A stretch of 18,239 nt of DNA, from positions 1 through 18,239 of the forward strand of contig JAAYZQ010000058.1 in assembly GCA_012514775.1 (NCBI GenBank), in the 5' to 3' direction. Under the pieces are notes generated by a model. It made no database searches, had not been told where the DNA came from, and saw nothing but the letters and a program-made list of their open reading frames with translations. Each line of letters opens with the position of its first letter. The stretch's first letter is position 1. Shown here piece by piece: positions 5,080 to 14,075 of the stretch. The translations under genes were made by a program, and so were the position numbers. The DNA is from Anaerolineaceae bacterium. GTDB taxonomy: Bacteria > Chloroflexota > Anaerolineae > JAAYZQ01.

Positions 5080-6783
5080 ATGCACAGCTTGCGGCGCTTC
5101 CTGGTTGATTACGACATGGCCATGCTCCGCGCCCTGGCCGAAAGCCGAGGCGTGAGCCTCGACACCAACGTGCAGGCCGAGGCCGTGGACCGGCTGGCCG
5201 CGGCCCTCGCGAAGCCGCTGTCGGTGCGCGCTGCCCTGGCGCGCCTGAGCCCCGAGGCCCTGGAAGCCCTGGCGGCCCTGGCACGCGCCGGGGGGCGGCT
5301 GCGCGTCCCCCAGTTCGCCCGCACCTACGGCCAGATCCGGCCCGTGGGGCCGGGCCGGCTGGTGCGCGAGGCCCTGTGGCGCAAGCCCGAGGGTCCGGCC
5401 GAAGAACTGTGGTACGCGGGTCTCATCGGCCGCGGCTTTGCCGACGAGGGGGGCGGGCCGGGGGAGTTTGTCTTTCTGCCCGACGAGATCCTGGCCCTGC
5501 TGCCCGCGCCCGACCCGGGCCGGCCCACCTTCCCCCTGGAGACTGTGCCGCCGCCCGCCGGCCCGGACCGCGGGGCGCCGTCGTTGGTGCGCGACCTCTT
5601 TGCCTACCTGGTCTACCTGCACGGCCACGACGTGCGGCCCTACGCCGACGGGCGCCTGGGCCGGCGCGACACGGCCGCCCTCCTGCGGCGCATGGTGGGG
5701 GGCAGCCAGCGGCGCCTCGATTTCGTCCGCCACCTGGCCGCCCGCCTGGGGCTCGCCGCCCGGCAGGCCCACTTGCTGCGGCTGGAAGCGGCGGCGGCCA
5801 AAGCATGGCTCACCGCCACGCCCGTGGAGCAACTGGCCGTCCTGCAAAACGCCTGGCGCTCAGATCCCACCTGGATGGACCTTTGCCACGTGCCGGGCCT
5901 GCACTGCGACGACGCGGGCGGCTGGCTGGCGAGTTACGACCCCGTGGCCGCCCGGGAGGCGTTCCTGGACCTCCTGGCCCAATGCCCGCCGGATGCGTGG
6001 TGGACCGTGGACTCGTTCGTGGCGGCCGTCAAAGAGACCCATCCCGACTTCCAGCGGCCCGACGGCGACTATGGGAGTTGGTACGTCCGCGAGGCCGGGA
6101 GCGGCGACTACCTGTCGGGCTTTGGCTCGTGGGACGCCGTGGAGGGCCGCCTCATCCGCGACCTGCTGGGCGGCGTTCTCTCCTGGTTGGGGGTGGTGCG
6201 GGTGGCGCCGGGCGGCGAGTGCCGCGTGGCGGAGGCGGGGCTGCGCTTTCTGGGGCTGCCCGCGCCGCCCGCCGTGGAGGTGACGCCGGGGCCCATCACC
6301 GTCCGGCCCGATTTCTGCGTCGAGGTGCCGGGGCCGGGCGACCTCTACACCCGCTTCCAGTTGGAGCGCTTTGCCGACCTGAAGGACGAGGATCCGTGCG
6401 TCTACAGCCTTTCGGCGGCCGGCCTGGGCCGGGCCCTGGGCCGCAACGTCCAGGTGGAGCAGATCCTGGCCTTTCTTAGCCAGGCGGCGGGCGGCAACCT
6501 GCCGGCCAACGTGGCCGGACAACTGCGCCTGTGGGCCGGGCGCTTTGGCCAGGTGGAGCTGGAGGAAGTGGTGGTCCTGAGGACACGCAGCGAGCGCGCC
6601 CTGAAAGAGCTGTCGGTGTTGCCCGAGACCCGCGCCTACGTCACCAGGCGGCTTTCGCCCGTGACGGCCCTGGTCCGCAAGGAGGACCTGCCCGCCCTGC
6701 GCCGGGCACTCCAGGCCCTCGGCTTCCTGCTGCCCCGCGACGAGGCCGACGATCCCGATCTCCCCCACCATCAGCCCGGTTGA
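5080..6783 (+). CDS. Stand-alone XPB/Ssl2-like helicase-associated domain protein (PF13625)
   Basis: A 567-aa soluble protein. The C-terminal third (about 405-555) matches the helicase-associated domain found at the N-terminus of XPB/Ssl2-like helicases: TVRPDFCVEVPGPG, then an RFADLKDED...VYSLSAAGLGRALGRN segment, then a run ending LVRKEDLPALRRALQALGFLLP. The first 100 residues have helical LSPEALEALAALA-type segments like those in actinobacterial proteins of this kind. I find no Walker A, DEAD/DEAH or other helicase motor motif, so the protein is not itself a helicase. It may act as a DNA-binding or adaptor partner to an XPB helicase encoded elsewhere; that is inference. The ATG at 5080 has AAGG (5072-5075), 4 nt away. 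Its stop codon overlaps the next gene's promoter. Confidence 0.7.
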   Translation: MHSLRRFLVDYDMAMLRALAESRGVSLDTNVQAEAVDRLAAALAKPLSVRAALARLSPEALEALAALARAGGRLRVPQFARTYGQIRPVGPGRLVREALWRKPEGPAEELWYAGLIGRGFADEGGGPGEFVFLPDEILALLPAPDPGRPTFPLETVPPPAGPDRGAPSLVRDLFAYLVYLHGHDVRPYADGRLGRRDTAALLRRMVGGSQRRLDFVRHLAARLGLAARQAHLLRLEAAAAKAWLTATPVEQLAVLQNAWRSDPTWMDLCHVPGLHCDDAGGWLASYDPVAAREAFLDLLAQCPPDAWWTVDSFVAAVKETHPDFQRPDGDYGSWYVREAGSGDYLSGFGSWDAVEGRLIRDLLGGVLSWLGVVRVAPGGECRVAEAGLRFLGLPAPPAVEVTPGPITVRPDFCVEVPGPGDLYTRFQLERFADLKDEDPCVYSLSAAGLGRALGRNVQVEQILAFLSQAAGGNLPANVAGQLRLWAGRFGQVELEEVVVLRTRSERALKELSVLPETRAYVTRRLSPVTALVRKEDLPALRRALQALGFLLPRDEADDPDLPHHQPG

Positions 6784-6808
6784 CAAAGCGGGCCTCACGG
6801 TGTATCAT
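6780..6808 (+). promoter_or_regulatory. Glycosyltransferase promoter, TTGACA-N17-TATCAT
   Basis: The -35 TTGACA (6780-6785) contains the TGA stop of the preceding gene (6781-6783). A 17-bp spacer leads to TATCAT (6803-6808). The start near 6815 would give a leader of about 60 nt with two hairpins, so the gene is probably transcribed independently of the PF13625 gene. Confidence 0.7.
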
Positions 6809-6812
6809 TCCC

Positions 6813-6856
6813 AGCGCGAAACCCGCGCTCGGCAGCCCATCATCGTCAGGGCTGTC
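6813..6856 (+). promoter_or_regulatory. Two hairpins in the glycosyltransferase leader
   Basis: AGCGCG (6813-6818) pairs with CGCGCT (6824-6829). Bases 6831-6838 pair with 6849-6856 (CAGCCC/GGGCTG core, one G.U). Both fit in the short leader between the predicted start and the ATG; neither has a T-run. Function unknown. Confidence 0.35.
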
Positions 6857-6873
6857 CTGGCACGCCATGGGGG

Positions 6874-7620
6874 ATGGACCAGGTGGAAAACAAGAGCGAG
6901 CCGCTCGCAACAGTGATTATACCGGCGTGGAACGAGGAGCGCCGGATGCCGGCCAGCCTGCAACGGGTCGTGGCCTTTGTAGAAAGCCAGTCCGATCCCA
7001 TCGAGGTCGTGGTCGTCGACGACGGCAGTGAAGACAGGACGGCGGCCATCGTCGAGGAGTTTGCGCAGCAGCACGACTTTATCCGCCTCATCCGCAATCC
7101 CCACGGCGGCAAGGGGGCGGCCATCAAGACCGGCGTCAGCCAGGGCCGCGGCCAGTACCTGGTCCTCAGCGACACCGACCTGTCGGTGCCCATCGAAGAG
7201 ATCGTCAAATTCCTGCCGCCCGCCCTCAACGGCTACGACGTGGCCATCGCCTCGCGAGAGGCGCCCGGCGCGGAACGCATCGACGAGCCCTACTACCGGC
7301 ACCTGATGGGCCGCGTCTACAATCTGCTGGTACGGCTGGCGGCCGTGCCCGGCATCCAGGACACCCAATGCGGCTTCAAGGCCTTCCGGCGCGAGGTCGC
7401 CCGCCAGGTCTTTCCCCTGCAGACCATCGAGGGCTGGGGCTTTGACGTCGAGGTGTTGTTCATCGCCCGCCGCCTCGGCTACCAGATCGTCGAGATCCCG
7501 GTGCGCTGGTACTATGGCCGCGAGAGCAAGGTCAAGCCCGTCAAGGATACCCTCTGCATGGTCCGCGACCTGCTCCAGGTGCGCCGCAACGCCCGGCAAG
7601 GGCTATACGACCGGCCTTGA
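6874..7620 (+). CDS. Family 2 glycosyltransferase, Alg5/DPM1-like
   Basis: A 248-aa GT-A fold enzyme expected to transfer a sugar from a nucleotide-sugar to a polyprenyl-phosphate or similar lipid carrier at the inner face of the membrane. Visible motifs: ATVIIPAWNEE (residues 12-22), VVVVDDGSEDRT with D49/D50 (nucleotide binding), NPHGGKGAAIKTG (75-87), the metal-binding DxD as D100-T-D102 in LVLSDTDLSVP, and DTQCGFKAFRR in the acceptor region. The order and spacing resemble eukaryotic Alg5 and bacterial DPM1-like enzymes. There are no C-terminal membrane helices, so it must associate peripherally or with a partner. GGGGG directly precedes ATG 6874, so the ribosome site is crowded; GTG 6883 is a possible alternative. 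It may prepare precursors for envelope glycans, in line with the GH3 gene that follows. Confidence 0.85.
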   Translation: MDQVENKSEPLATVIIPAWNEERRMPASLQRVVAFVESQSDPIEVVVVDDGSEDRTAAIVEEFAQQHDFIRLIRNPHGGKGAAIKTGVSQGRGQYLVLSDTDLSVPIEEIVKFLPPALNGYDVAIASREAPGAERIDEPYYRHLMGRVYNLLVRLAAVPGIQDTQCGFKAFRREVARQVFPLQTIEGWGFDVEVLFIARRLGYQIVEIPVRWYYGRESKVKPVKDTLCMVRDLLQVRRNARQGLYDRP

Positions 7621-7687
7621 GATGTTTTCGCCCCTTCGCCAGCGCTCTCCCGCGGGACAGGGCCGGCGTGAGGGGAGGCGCGGCGGT

Positions 7688-7716
7688 TTGTCGTTTCTCC
7701 GCTTTTGATGTAAGAT
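7688..7716 (+). promoter_or_regulatory. Possible promoter of the GH3 operon
   Basis: TTGTCG (7688-7693, 4/6), a 17-bp spacer and TAAGAT (7711-7716, 4/6). If used, transcription would begin only a few bases before ATG 7726, giving an almost leaderless mRNA. There is no strong Shine-Dalgarno site either. The match is modest; read-through from the glycosyltransferase 105 bp upstream is an alternative. Confidence 0.3.
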
Positions 7717-7725
7717 AGGCCTGTC

Positions 7726-10521
7726 ATGAACGGCAGGATCCGGAGCAGCGGTTCTCATTGTCACACGCCGGGTCCCCGGCGCCCCCGCGCCGGGCCCCTG
7801 GGGCGCGTCCTGTTGCTATTGGCCCTGTTCCTGACCGCCTTCCCCCTGCACACTCGCCCGCTCCACGCCCAAGGAGCCGATCCCTTTGCCGACGTCGAGG
7901 CCACCCTGGAGGCCATGAGCCCCGAGGAGCGCGTGGGCCAGCTCTTCCTGATCGCCTTTGTCGGCAACGATGCCGGTCCCGGAAGCGACGTGGCCCGCCT
8001 GGTGACGGAGGAGCGGGTGGGTGGCGTGGTGCTCCTGGCCAGCAACTCGAACTTTTTCAACGCGCCCGATACCCCGCGGCAGGTGGCCGAGCTGTCCAAC
8101 GCCCTCCAGGCCCTGGCCATGGAGCAGGGCGCCGGCGTGCCGCTCTTTGTGGCCGTGGACCACGAGGGCGACGGCTACCCCTACACGCGCATCACCGGCG
8201 GGGTGACGACCCTGCCCAACGCCATGGCCATCGGCGCCACCTGGGACCCGGACGATGCCCGCGACGTGGGTCAGATCGTGGGCCGGGAGCTGGCCGCCAT
8301 GGGCATCAACCTCCTCCTCGGCCCCGGCGTGGATGTGCTGGAAGAGCCGCGGGCCGGGGGGCAGGGCGACATCGGTACCCGCACCTTTGGCGGCGATCCC
8401 TGGTGGGTGGGCCAGATGGGCCGGGCTTACCTGGAGGGCGTCCACGCGGGCAGCGGCGGCCGGGTGTCCACCGTGGCCAAGCACTTTCCGGGGCACGGAG
8501 GCTCGGACCGGCTGCCCGACGAAGAGGTGTCCACCGTCGACAAGTCGCTGGAACAGTTGGTGAGCGTCGAGCTGGTGCCCTTCCTGGCCGTCACCCGCGA
8601 GAATGGCAGCCCGGGGGCGGTGACCGACGCCCTCATGACCTCCCACATCCGCTACCGGGGCGTGCAGGAGGACATCCGCCAGTTCACCGCGCCCCTGAGC
8701 TTTGACCCCGAGGGCATGGCCGCCATCCTGGCCCTCAACGGCCTGGCCGAATGGCGCCGGACGGGGCTCATGATCTCGGACAGCCTCGGGGTGCCGGCTG
8801 TGCGCCGCTACTTCGACCCGACCCTGTCCAGCTTTCCCCACCGCCGCATCGCCCGGGAGGCGCTCCTGGCCGGCAACGATGTCCTCCTCCTGGCCCAGTT
8901 CGACCTGGGCAACGAGTGGGCCGGCCAACTGCACAACGTCCGCGACACCATGGCCTTTTTCGCCGAGGAGTATAAACAGGACCCGGCCTTTGCCACCCGC
9001 GTGGACGACGCCGTGCGTCGCATCCTCTATGCCAAGCGCAAGCTCTATCCCGAGTTCAGCCTGGAGGCGGTGCAGGTGCACCCGGAGGTGGCCCTGGAGA
9101 TGTGCGGCCTGGGCAACCAGGTCACCCAGGGCATTGCCGACCGGGCGGTCACCCTCCTCTATCCCGACGCCAGCGCCCTGCCCGCTCCGCCCCGGCGCGG
9201 CGAAAAGATCCTCATCTTTACCGATGCCCGCCAGGTGCGCGAGTGCTTTGCCGAGCGGTGCGTGCCCTTCTCGCCCCTCAGCCTGACTGCGGTGCAGGAG
9301 GCCATCATGCTCATCTACGGCCCCCACGGCACCGGCCAGGTGGACGCCGCCGATATCACCAGCGTGCCCTTTGGCCAGCTCAAGGCCTTCCTGGCGGGCC
9401 AGGCCACCGACTATGACGTGGGCGGGCTGTTGCAGCAGGCCGACTGGATCCTGTTCGCCCAGCAGGACCTGAACCCGGTGAAGGGGCCAAACTCGGATGC
9501 TGCCCAGCTTTTCCTGGATGACCCCCGGAGCAGCGCCTACCGCGCCCGGCTGGTGGTCCTGGCCTTTAACGCGCCCTACTACCTGGACACCACCCAGATC
9601 AGCAAGCTCAGCCTCTACCTGGGGGTCTATAGCAAGACCGACCCCTTTGTCAAGGCCGCCGTGCGGGCCCTCTTTGGCGAGCTGCGGCCCCGGGGCGCGC
9701 CGCCCGTGGACGTGGCGGGCATCAACTACGACCTGGAGCGGCAGCTCGGGCCCGATGCGGACCAGGTCGTGCCCCTGGCCCTGCTGGAGCCGGCCAACGG
9801 CGATGCCCAGGCGTCGCCCGTCACGGCCCGCCTGGAGGCCGGGCCCATCGTGGACCGCAACGGCAACGTCGTTCCCGACGGCACGCTGGTCACCTTCTTT
9901 GCCGAGTACCTGGACGGCACCTACCTGCCGCCGGTGTCGGCCGCCACGGCGGGGGGTGTGGCGGGCGTCAACCTGAACCTGTCGAGGTCGGGCACGGTGT
10001 TGCTGCGCGCCGAGAGCGGCGACGCGCGCAATTCCGACAGGCTGGAGCTGCGCCTTCAGGCCCCCCCGACGGTCACCCCGCCGCCCACCGACACTCGCGA
10101 GCCGGAGCCCACGGCGGCGCCCGCCACCGCCACCTCTACGGCGACGGCCGAGCCCATCCCGCTGCCCACCGAGACCGCCGCACCCGCCGAGCCCGAGCCC
10201 GCGGAGTGGCCCGGAGCCGAGGGGCCCGGCGCGCCCGGCCTCCTGCTGGGCCTGGGCATCACCGGCGTGGTGGCCACCGCCGGCTCGTGGCTGGCCGGCC
10301 GGTGGCGATGGGGACGCCCGGCCGTGGTGCGGCGCGCGCTCCTGGCCATCGTCGGCGGCATGGCCGGCTATCTGCTCTGCGTTCTGGAGGTGGTGAGGCC
10401 CGGGTCGTGGGCGTTCTGGCCCGAGGCCGCCTGGGCGCCCGCGGCCGGCCTGGCCCTCGTCGTGGCCGCCGGCGCCCTCCTGGGGCTGCTCCTGGCCCCG
10501 CCGGGACGCGGTGCGTCGTGA
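7726..10521 (+). CDS. Secreted, membrane-anchored glycoside hydrolase family 3 protein
   Basis: A 931-aa envelope protein. A signal peptide (Arg-rich n-region; hydrophobic about 28-40; likely cleavage after LHA, residue 49) is followed by a GH3 TIM-barrel (about 55-440). Motifs are VDHEGD (145-150), KHFPGHG (252-258) and nucleophile motif LMISDSLG with D352. A GH3 C-terminal alpha/beta domain (about 445-690) and an Ig/invasin-like domain (about 700-780, GNVVPDGTLVTFFAEY) follow. A Thr/Pro/Glu linker (about 785-835) then leads to two or three membrane helices (838-925). The barrel resembles NagZ/beta-N-acetylhexosaminidases, but the usual DSH acid/base His after KHFPGHG is absent (SDRLPDEEV instead). 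The substrate, possibly peptidoglycan GlcNAc, is therefore uncertain. Its stop overlaps the next gene's GTG start, indicating one operon. Confidence 0.85.
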   Translation: MNGRIRSSGSHCHTPGPRRPRAGPLGRVLLLLALFLTAFPLHTRPLHAQGADPFADVEATLEAMSPEERVGQLFLIAFVGNDAGPGSDVARLVTEERVGGVVLLASNSNFFNAPDTPRQVAELSNALQALAMEQGAGVPLFVAVDHEGDGYPYTRITGGVTTLPNAMAIGATWDPDDARDVGQIVGRELAAMGINLLLGPGVDVLEEPRAGGQGDIGTRTFGGDPWWVGQMGRAYLEGVHAGSGGRVSTVAKHFPGHGGSDRLPDEEVSTVDKSLEQLVSVELVPFLAVTRENGSPGAVTDALMTSHIRYRGVQEDIRQFTAPLSFDPEGMAAILALNGLAEWRRTGLMISDSLGVPAVRRYFDPTLSSFPHRRIAREALLAGNDVLLLAQFDLGNEWAGQLHNVRDTMAFFAEEYKQDPAFATRVDDAVRRILYAKRKLYPEFSLEAVQVHPEVALEMCGLGNQVTQGIADRAVTLLYPDASALPAPPRRGEKILIFTDARQVRECFAERCVPFSPLSLTAVQEAIMLIYGPHGTGQVDAADITSVPFGQLKAFLAGQATDYDVGGLLQQADWILFAQQDLNPVKGPNSDAAQLFLDDPRSSAYRARLVVLAFNAPYYLDTTQISKLSLYLGVYSKTDPFVKAAVRALFGELRPRGAPPVDVAGINYDLERQLGPDADQVVPLALLEPANGDAQASPVTARLEAGPIVDRNGNVVPDGTLVTFFAEYLDGTYLPPVSAATAGGVAGVNLNLSRSGTVLLRAESGDARNSDRLELRLQAPPTVTPPPTDTREPEPTAAPATATSTATAEPIPLPTETAAPAEPEPAEWPGAEGPGAPGLLLGLGITGVVATAGSWLAGRWRWGRPAVVRRALLAIVGGMAGYLLCVLEVVRPGSWAFWPEAAWAPAAGLALVVAAGALLGLLLAPPGRGAS

Positions 10522-11732
10522 GCGGCCGGGATGTCGTCCTGGCGCAGGGCATCGCCGCGGCGCGGGCGGGCGACCGGCCGGCTGCCCGCCGCCTGCTGGC
10601 CGAAGCCGCCCGGCGCGATCCCACCTCGGAGATGGCCTGGCTGTGGCTCAGCGGCGTGCTGGACACGGCCCAGGGCCGGTCCCACTGCCTGAAAAAGGTC
10701 CTGGAGATCAACCCGGCCAACGAGGTCGCTCGCCGCGGCCTGCAGGTTCTGGAAGCGGCGACGCCCGCGCCGGCGCTCATCGCCGTGAGCGCGCCCGCGC
10801 CCCCGAAGCCCGCGCAGGCAGCCCCGGCCGCCGGCGGGCTGCCCCGCAGCGCCACGGCTGCCGCGGCCCGGCGCCGCAGGCCGCTCCCCGAGGCCGGCGC
10901 CGTCACCGCTGCCCGGGTGCCGGCCGGCGAGGGACAGTCGCTCCTGGCCCAGCCTCGCTTCTGGCAGGCCCTCATCCCCTGCCTGGCCGTCGTCGCCGTC
11001 TCGCTGGTGGCCGCGCTGCTGGTGAGCGGCGCCATGGGCCCGCCGCCCCTCGAGCACGGGAGGGTGGCGGGCGCGGCCCTGGCCATGGCCAGCCCTTCTC
11101 CCCACGGCACCATGCGCCCGACCTACACGGCCACGGCCACGCCCACGCCTACGGCGACCCCCACCTGGACGCCCACGGCGACGTTCACGCCGCTGCCCAC
11201 GGACACGCCCCTGCCCACGCCCACCGACACAGAAACGCCCACGGCGACGCCCCGCCCCGTGCGGCGCCAGCCGACGGCCGCGCCCACCGCCCCGCCGGCG
11301 CCGCGGCCCACGCTGCCGCCCCGGACCTGGGACCCGCGCCTGGACGCCCTGGGGGTGCGCATCGAGCCGGTGGGCATTGCCGAGGGACAGAGGTTCTGGC
11401 GCCTCGTCGAGGCGCGCTGGGCCGACGAGAGGCAGTCGGGGGGCAAACACAGCATCTTTGTCGAGGTCCTGGATTTCCAGGGCAACCGGGTCGTCGGCCA
11501 ACCGGTCATCGTGCAGTGGGCCGACGGCAACGTGGCGCTGGCCGTGGAGAACCGGCCGGCCCCCGACTGGGGCGTGGACTTTGGGATGTACAACTGCCTG
11601 GGCTCCTACGCCGTCAGCGTTGGCGGGGCGCCGAGCGACCGGATCGTGGGCCTGGGCCTCGGCACCCCCGATCGGCCCAGCTTTACCATCCACACCAGCT
11701 TCTATCTTGTCTTTCGGCTGGCGCAGCGCTGA
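10518..11732 (+). CDS. TPR-like / TM / Ig-like bitopic membrane protein
   Basis: A 404-aa protein. The GTG start overlaps the GH3 stop as GTGA (10518-10521), which points to translational coupling; no other start fits. Residues 3-80 resemble a pair of TPR-like helical hairpins (QGIAAARAGDRPAARRLLAEA, WLWLSGVLD, CLKKVLEINPANEVARRGLQ). An Ala/Pro/Arg linker leads to one membrane helix (about 150-171), a Thr/Pro tract (202-265), and a C-terminal beta-rich domain (277-404). The last has WRLVEARWADE, GGKHSIFVEVLDFQGNRVVG and PSDRIVGLGLG; I recall similar domains on Chloroflexota surface proteins but know no family name. Expected topology is TPR inside and beta domain outside. It could bridge the external GH3 enzyme and the cytoplasmic Clp-like ATPase 14 nt downstream; that is inference. 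Confidence 0.75.
   Translation: MSGRDVVLAQGIAAARAGDRPAARRLLAEAARRDPTSEMAWLWLSGVLDTAQGRSHCLKKVLEINPANEVARRGLQVLEAATPAPALIAVSAPAPPKPAQAAPAAGGLPRSATAAAARRRRPLPEAGAVTAARVPAGEGQSLLAQPRFWQALIPCLAVVAVSLVAALLVSGAMGPPPLEHGRVAGAALAMASPSPHGTMRPTYTATATPTPTATPTWTPTATFTPLPTDTPLPTPTDTETPTATPRPVRRQPTAAPTAPPAPRPTLPPRTWDPRLDALGVRIEPVGIAEGQRFWRLVEARWADERQSGGKHSIFVEVLDFQGNRVVGQPVIVQWADGNVALAVENRPAPDWGVDFGMYNCLGSYAVSVGGAPSDRIVGLGLGTPDRPSFTIHTSFYLVFRLAQR
11124..11262 (+). repeat. Low-complexity Thr/Pro codon tract
   Basis: ACN and CCN codons alternate with a 6-base rhythm and encode the TATPTPTATPTWTPT-type linker between the membrane helix and the Ig-like domain. Comparable tracts lie at about 10080-10200 in the GH3 gene and about 17785-17965 in the RodZ-like gene. 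Such tracts are prone to slippage and recombination. Confidence 0.7.
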
Positions 11733-11746
11733 ATCGAGGAGGAACG

Positions 11747-13972
<2,226 letters not shown>

Positions 13973-14001
13973 CGCCTGCTACAGATCGACGGTGCAGGGC
14001 G

Positions 14002-14010
14002 TGTTACAGT
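14002..14010 (+). promoter_or_regulatory. Possible extended -10 upstream of the reductase gene
   Basis: TGTTACAGT is an extended -10 (TGn-TACAGT), but there is no convincing -35 at 17 bp. If used, the palindromic repeat at 14034-14054 would lie in the mRNA leader. Confidence 0.3.
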
Positions 14011-14029
14011 AGCTTCTCAATCATTCGGG

Positions 14030-14056
14030 GTGGGGGCAGGTCTCGCACCTGCCCAA
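14030..14056. repeat. Palindromic repeat GGGCAGG-CTCGC-CCTGCCC, copy 2
   Basis: GGGCAGGT (14034-14041) pairs perfectly with ACCTGCCC (14047-14054) around loop CTCGC. The core and loop match the copy at 1394-1416. It lies in the 103-bp gap between the Clp-like and reductase genes and ends 21 nt before the ATG. There is no T-run, so it is not an obvious terminator of the GH3 operon. Confidence 0.65.
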
Positions 14057-14075
14057 CAGGACAACCGGTAGTCCT

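Noticed and set aside
11124..11262. Regularly spaced 6-base repeat as a non-coding array
   Set aside because: The rhythm comes from alternating Thr and Pro codons in a continuous frame and encodes a linker.
10511..11746. Open frame continuous with the Clp-like gene, suggesting a fusion of over 1100 residues
   Set aside because: It runs out of frame through the TPR/TM/Ig gene, is rich in Arg/Gly/Ala/Pro shadow composition, and the Clp gene has its own ATG with GAGGAGG.
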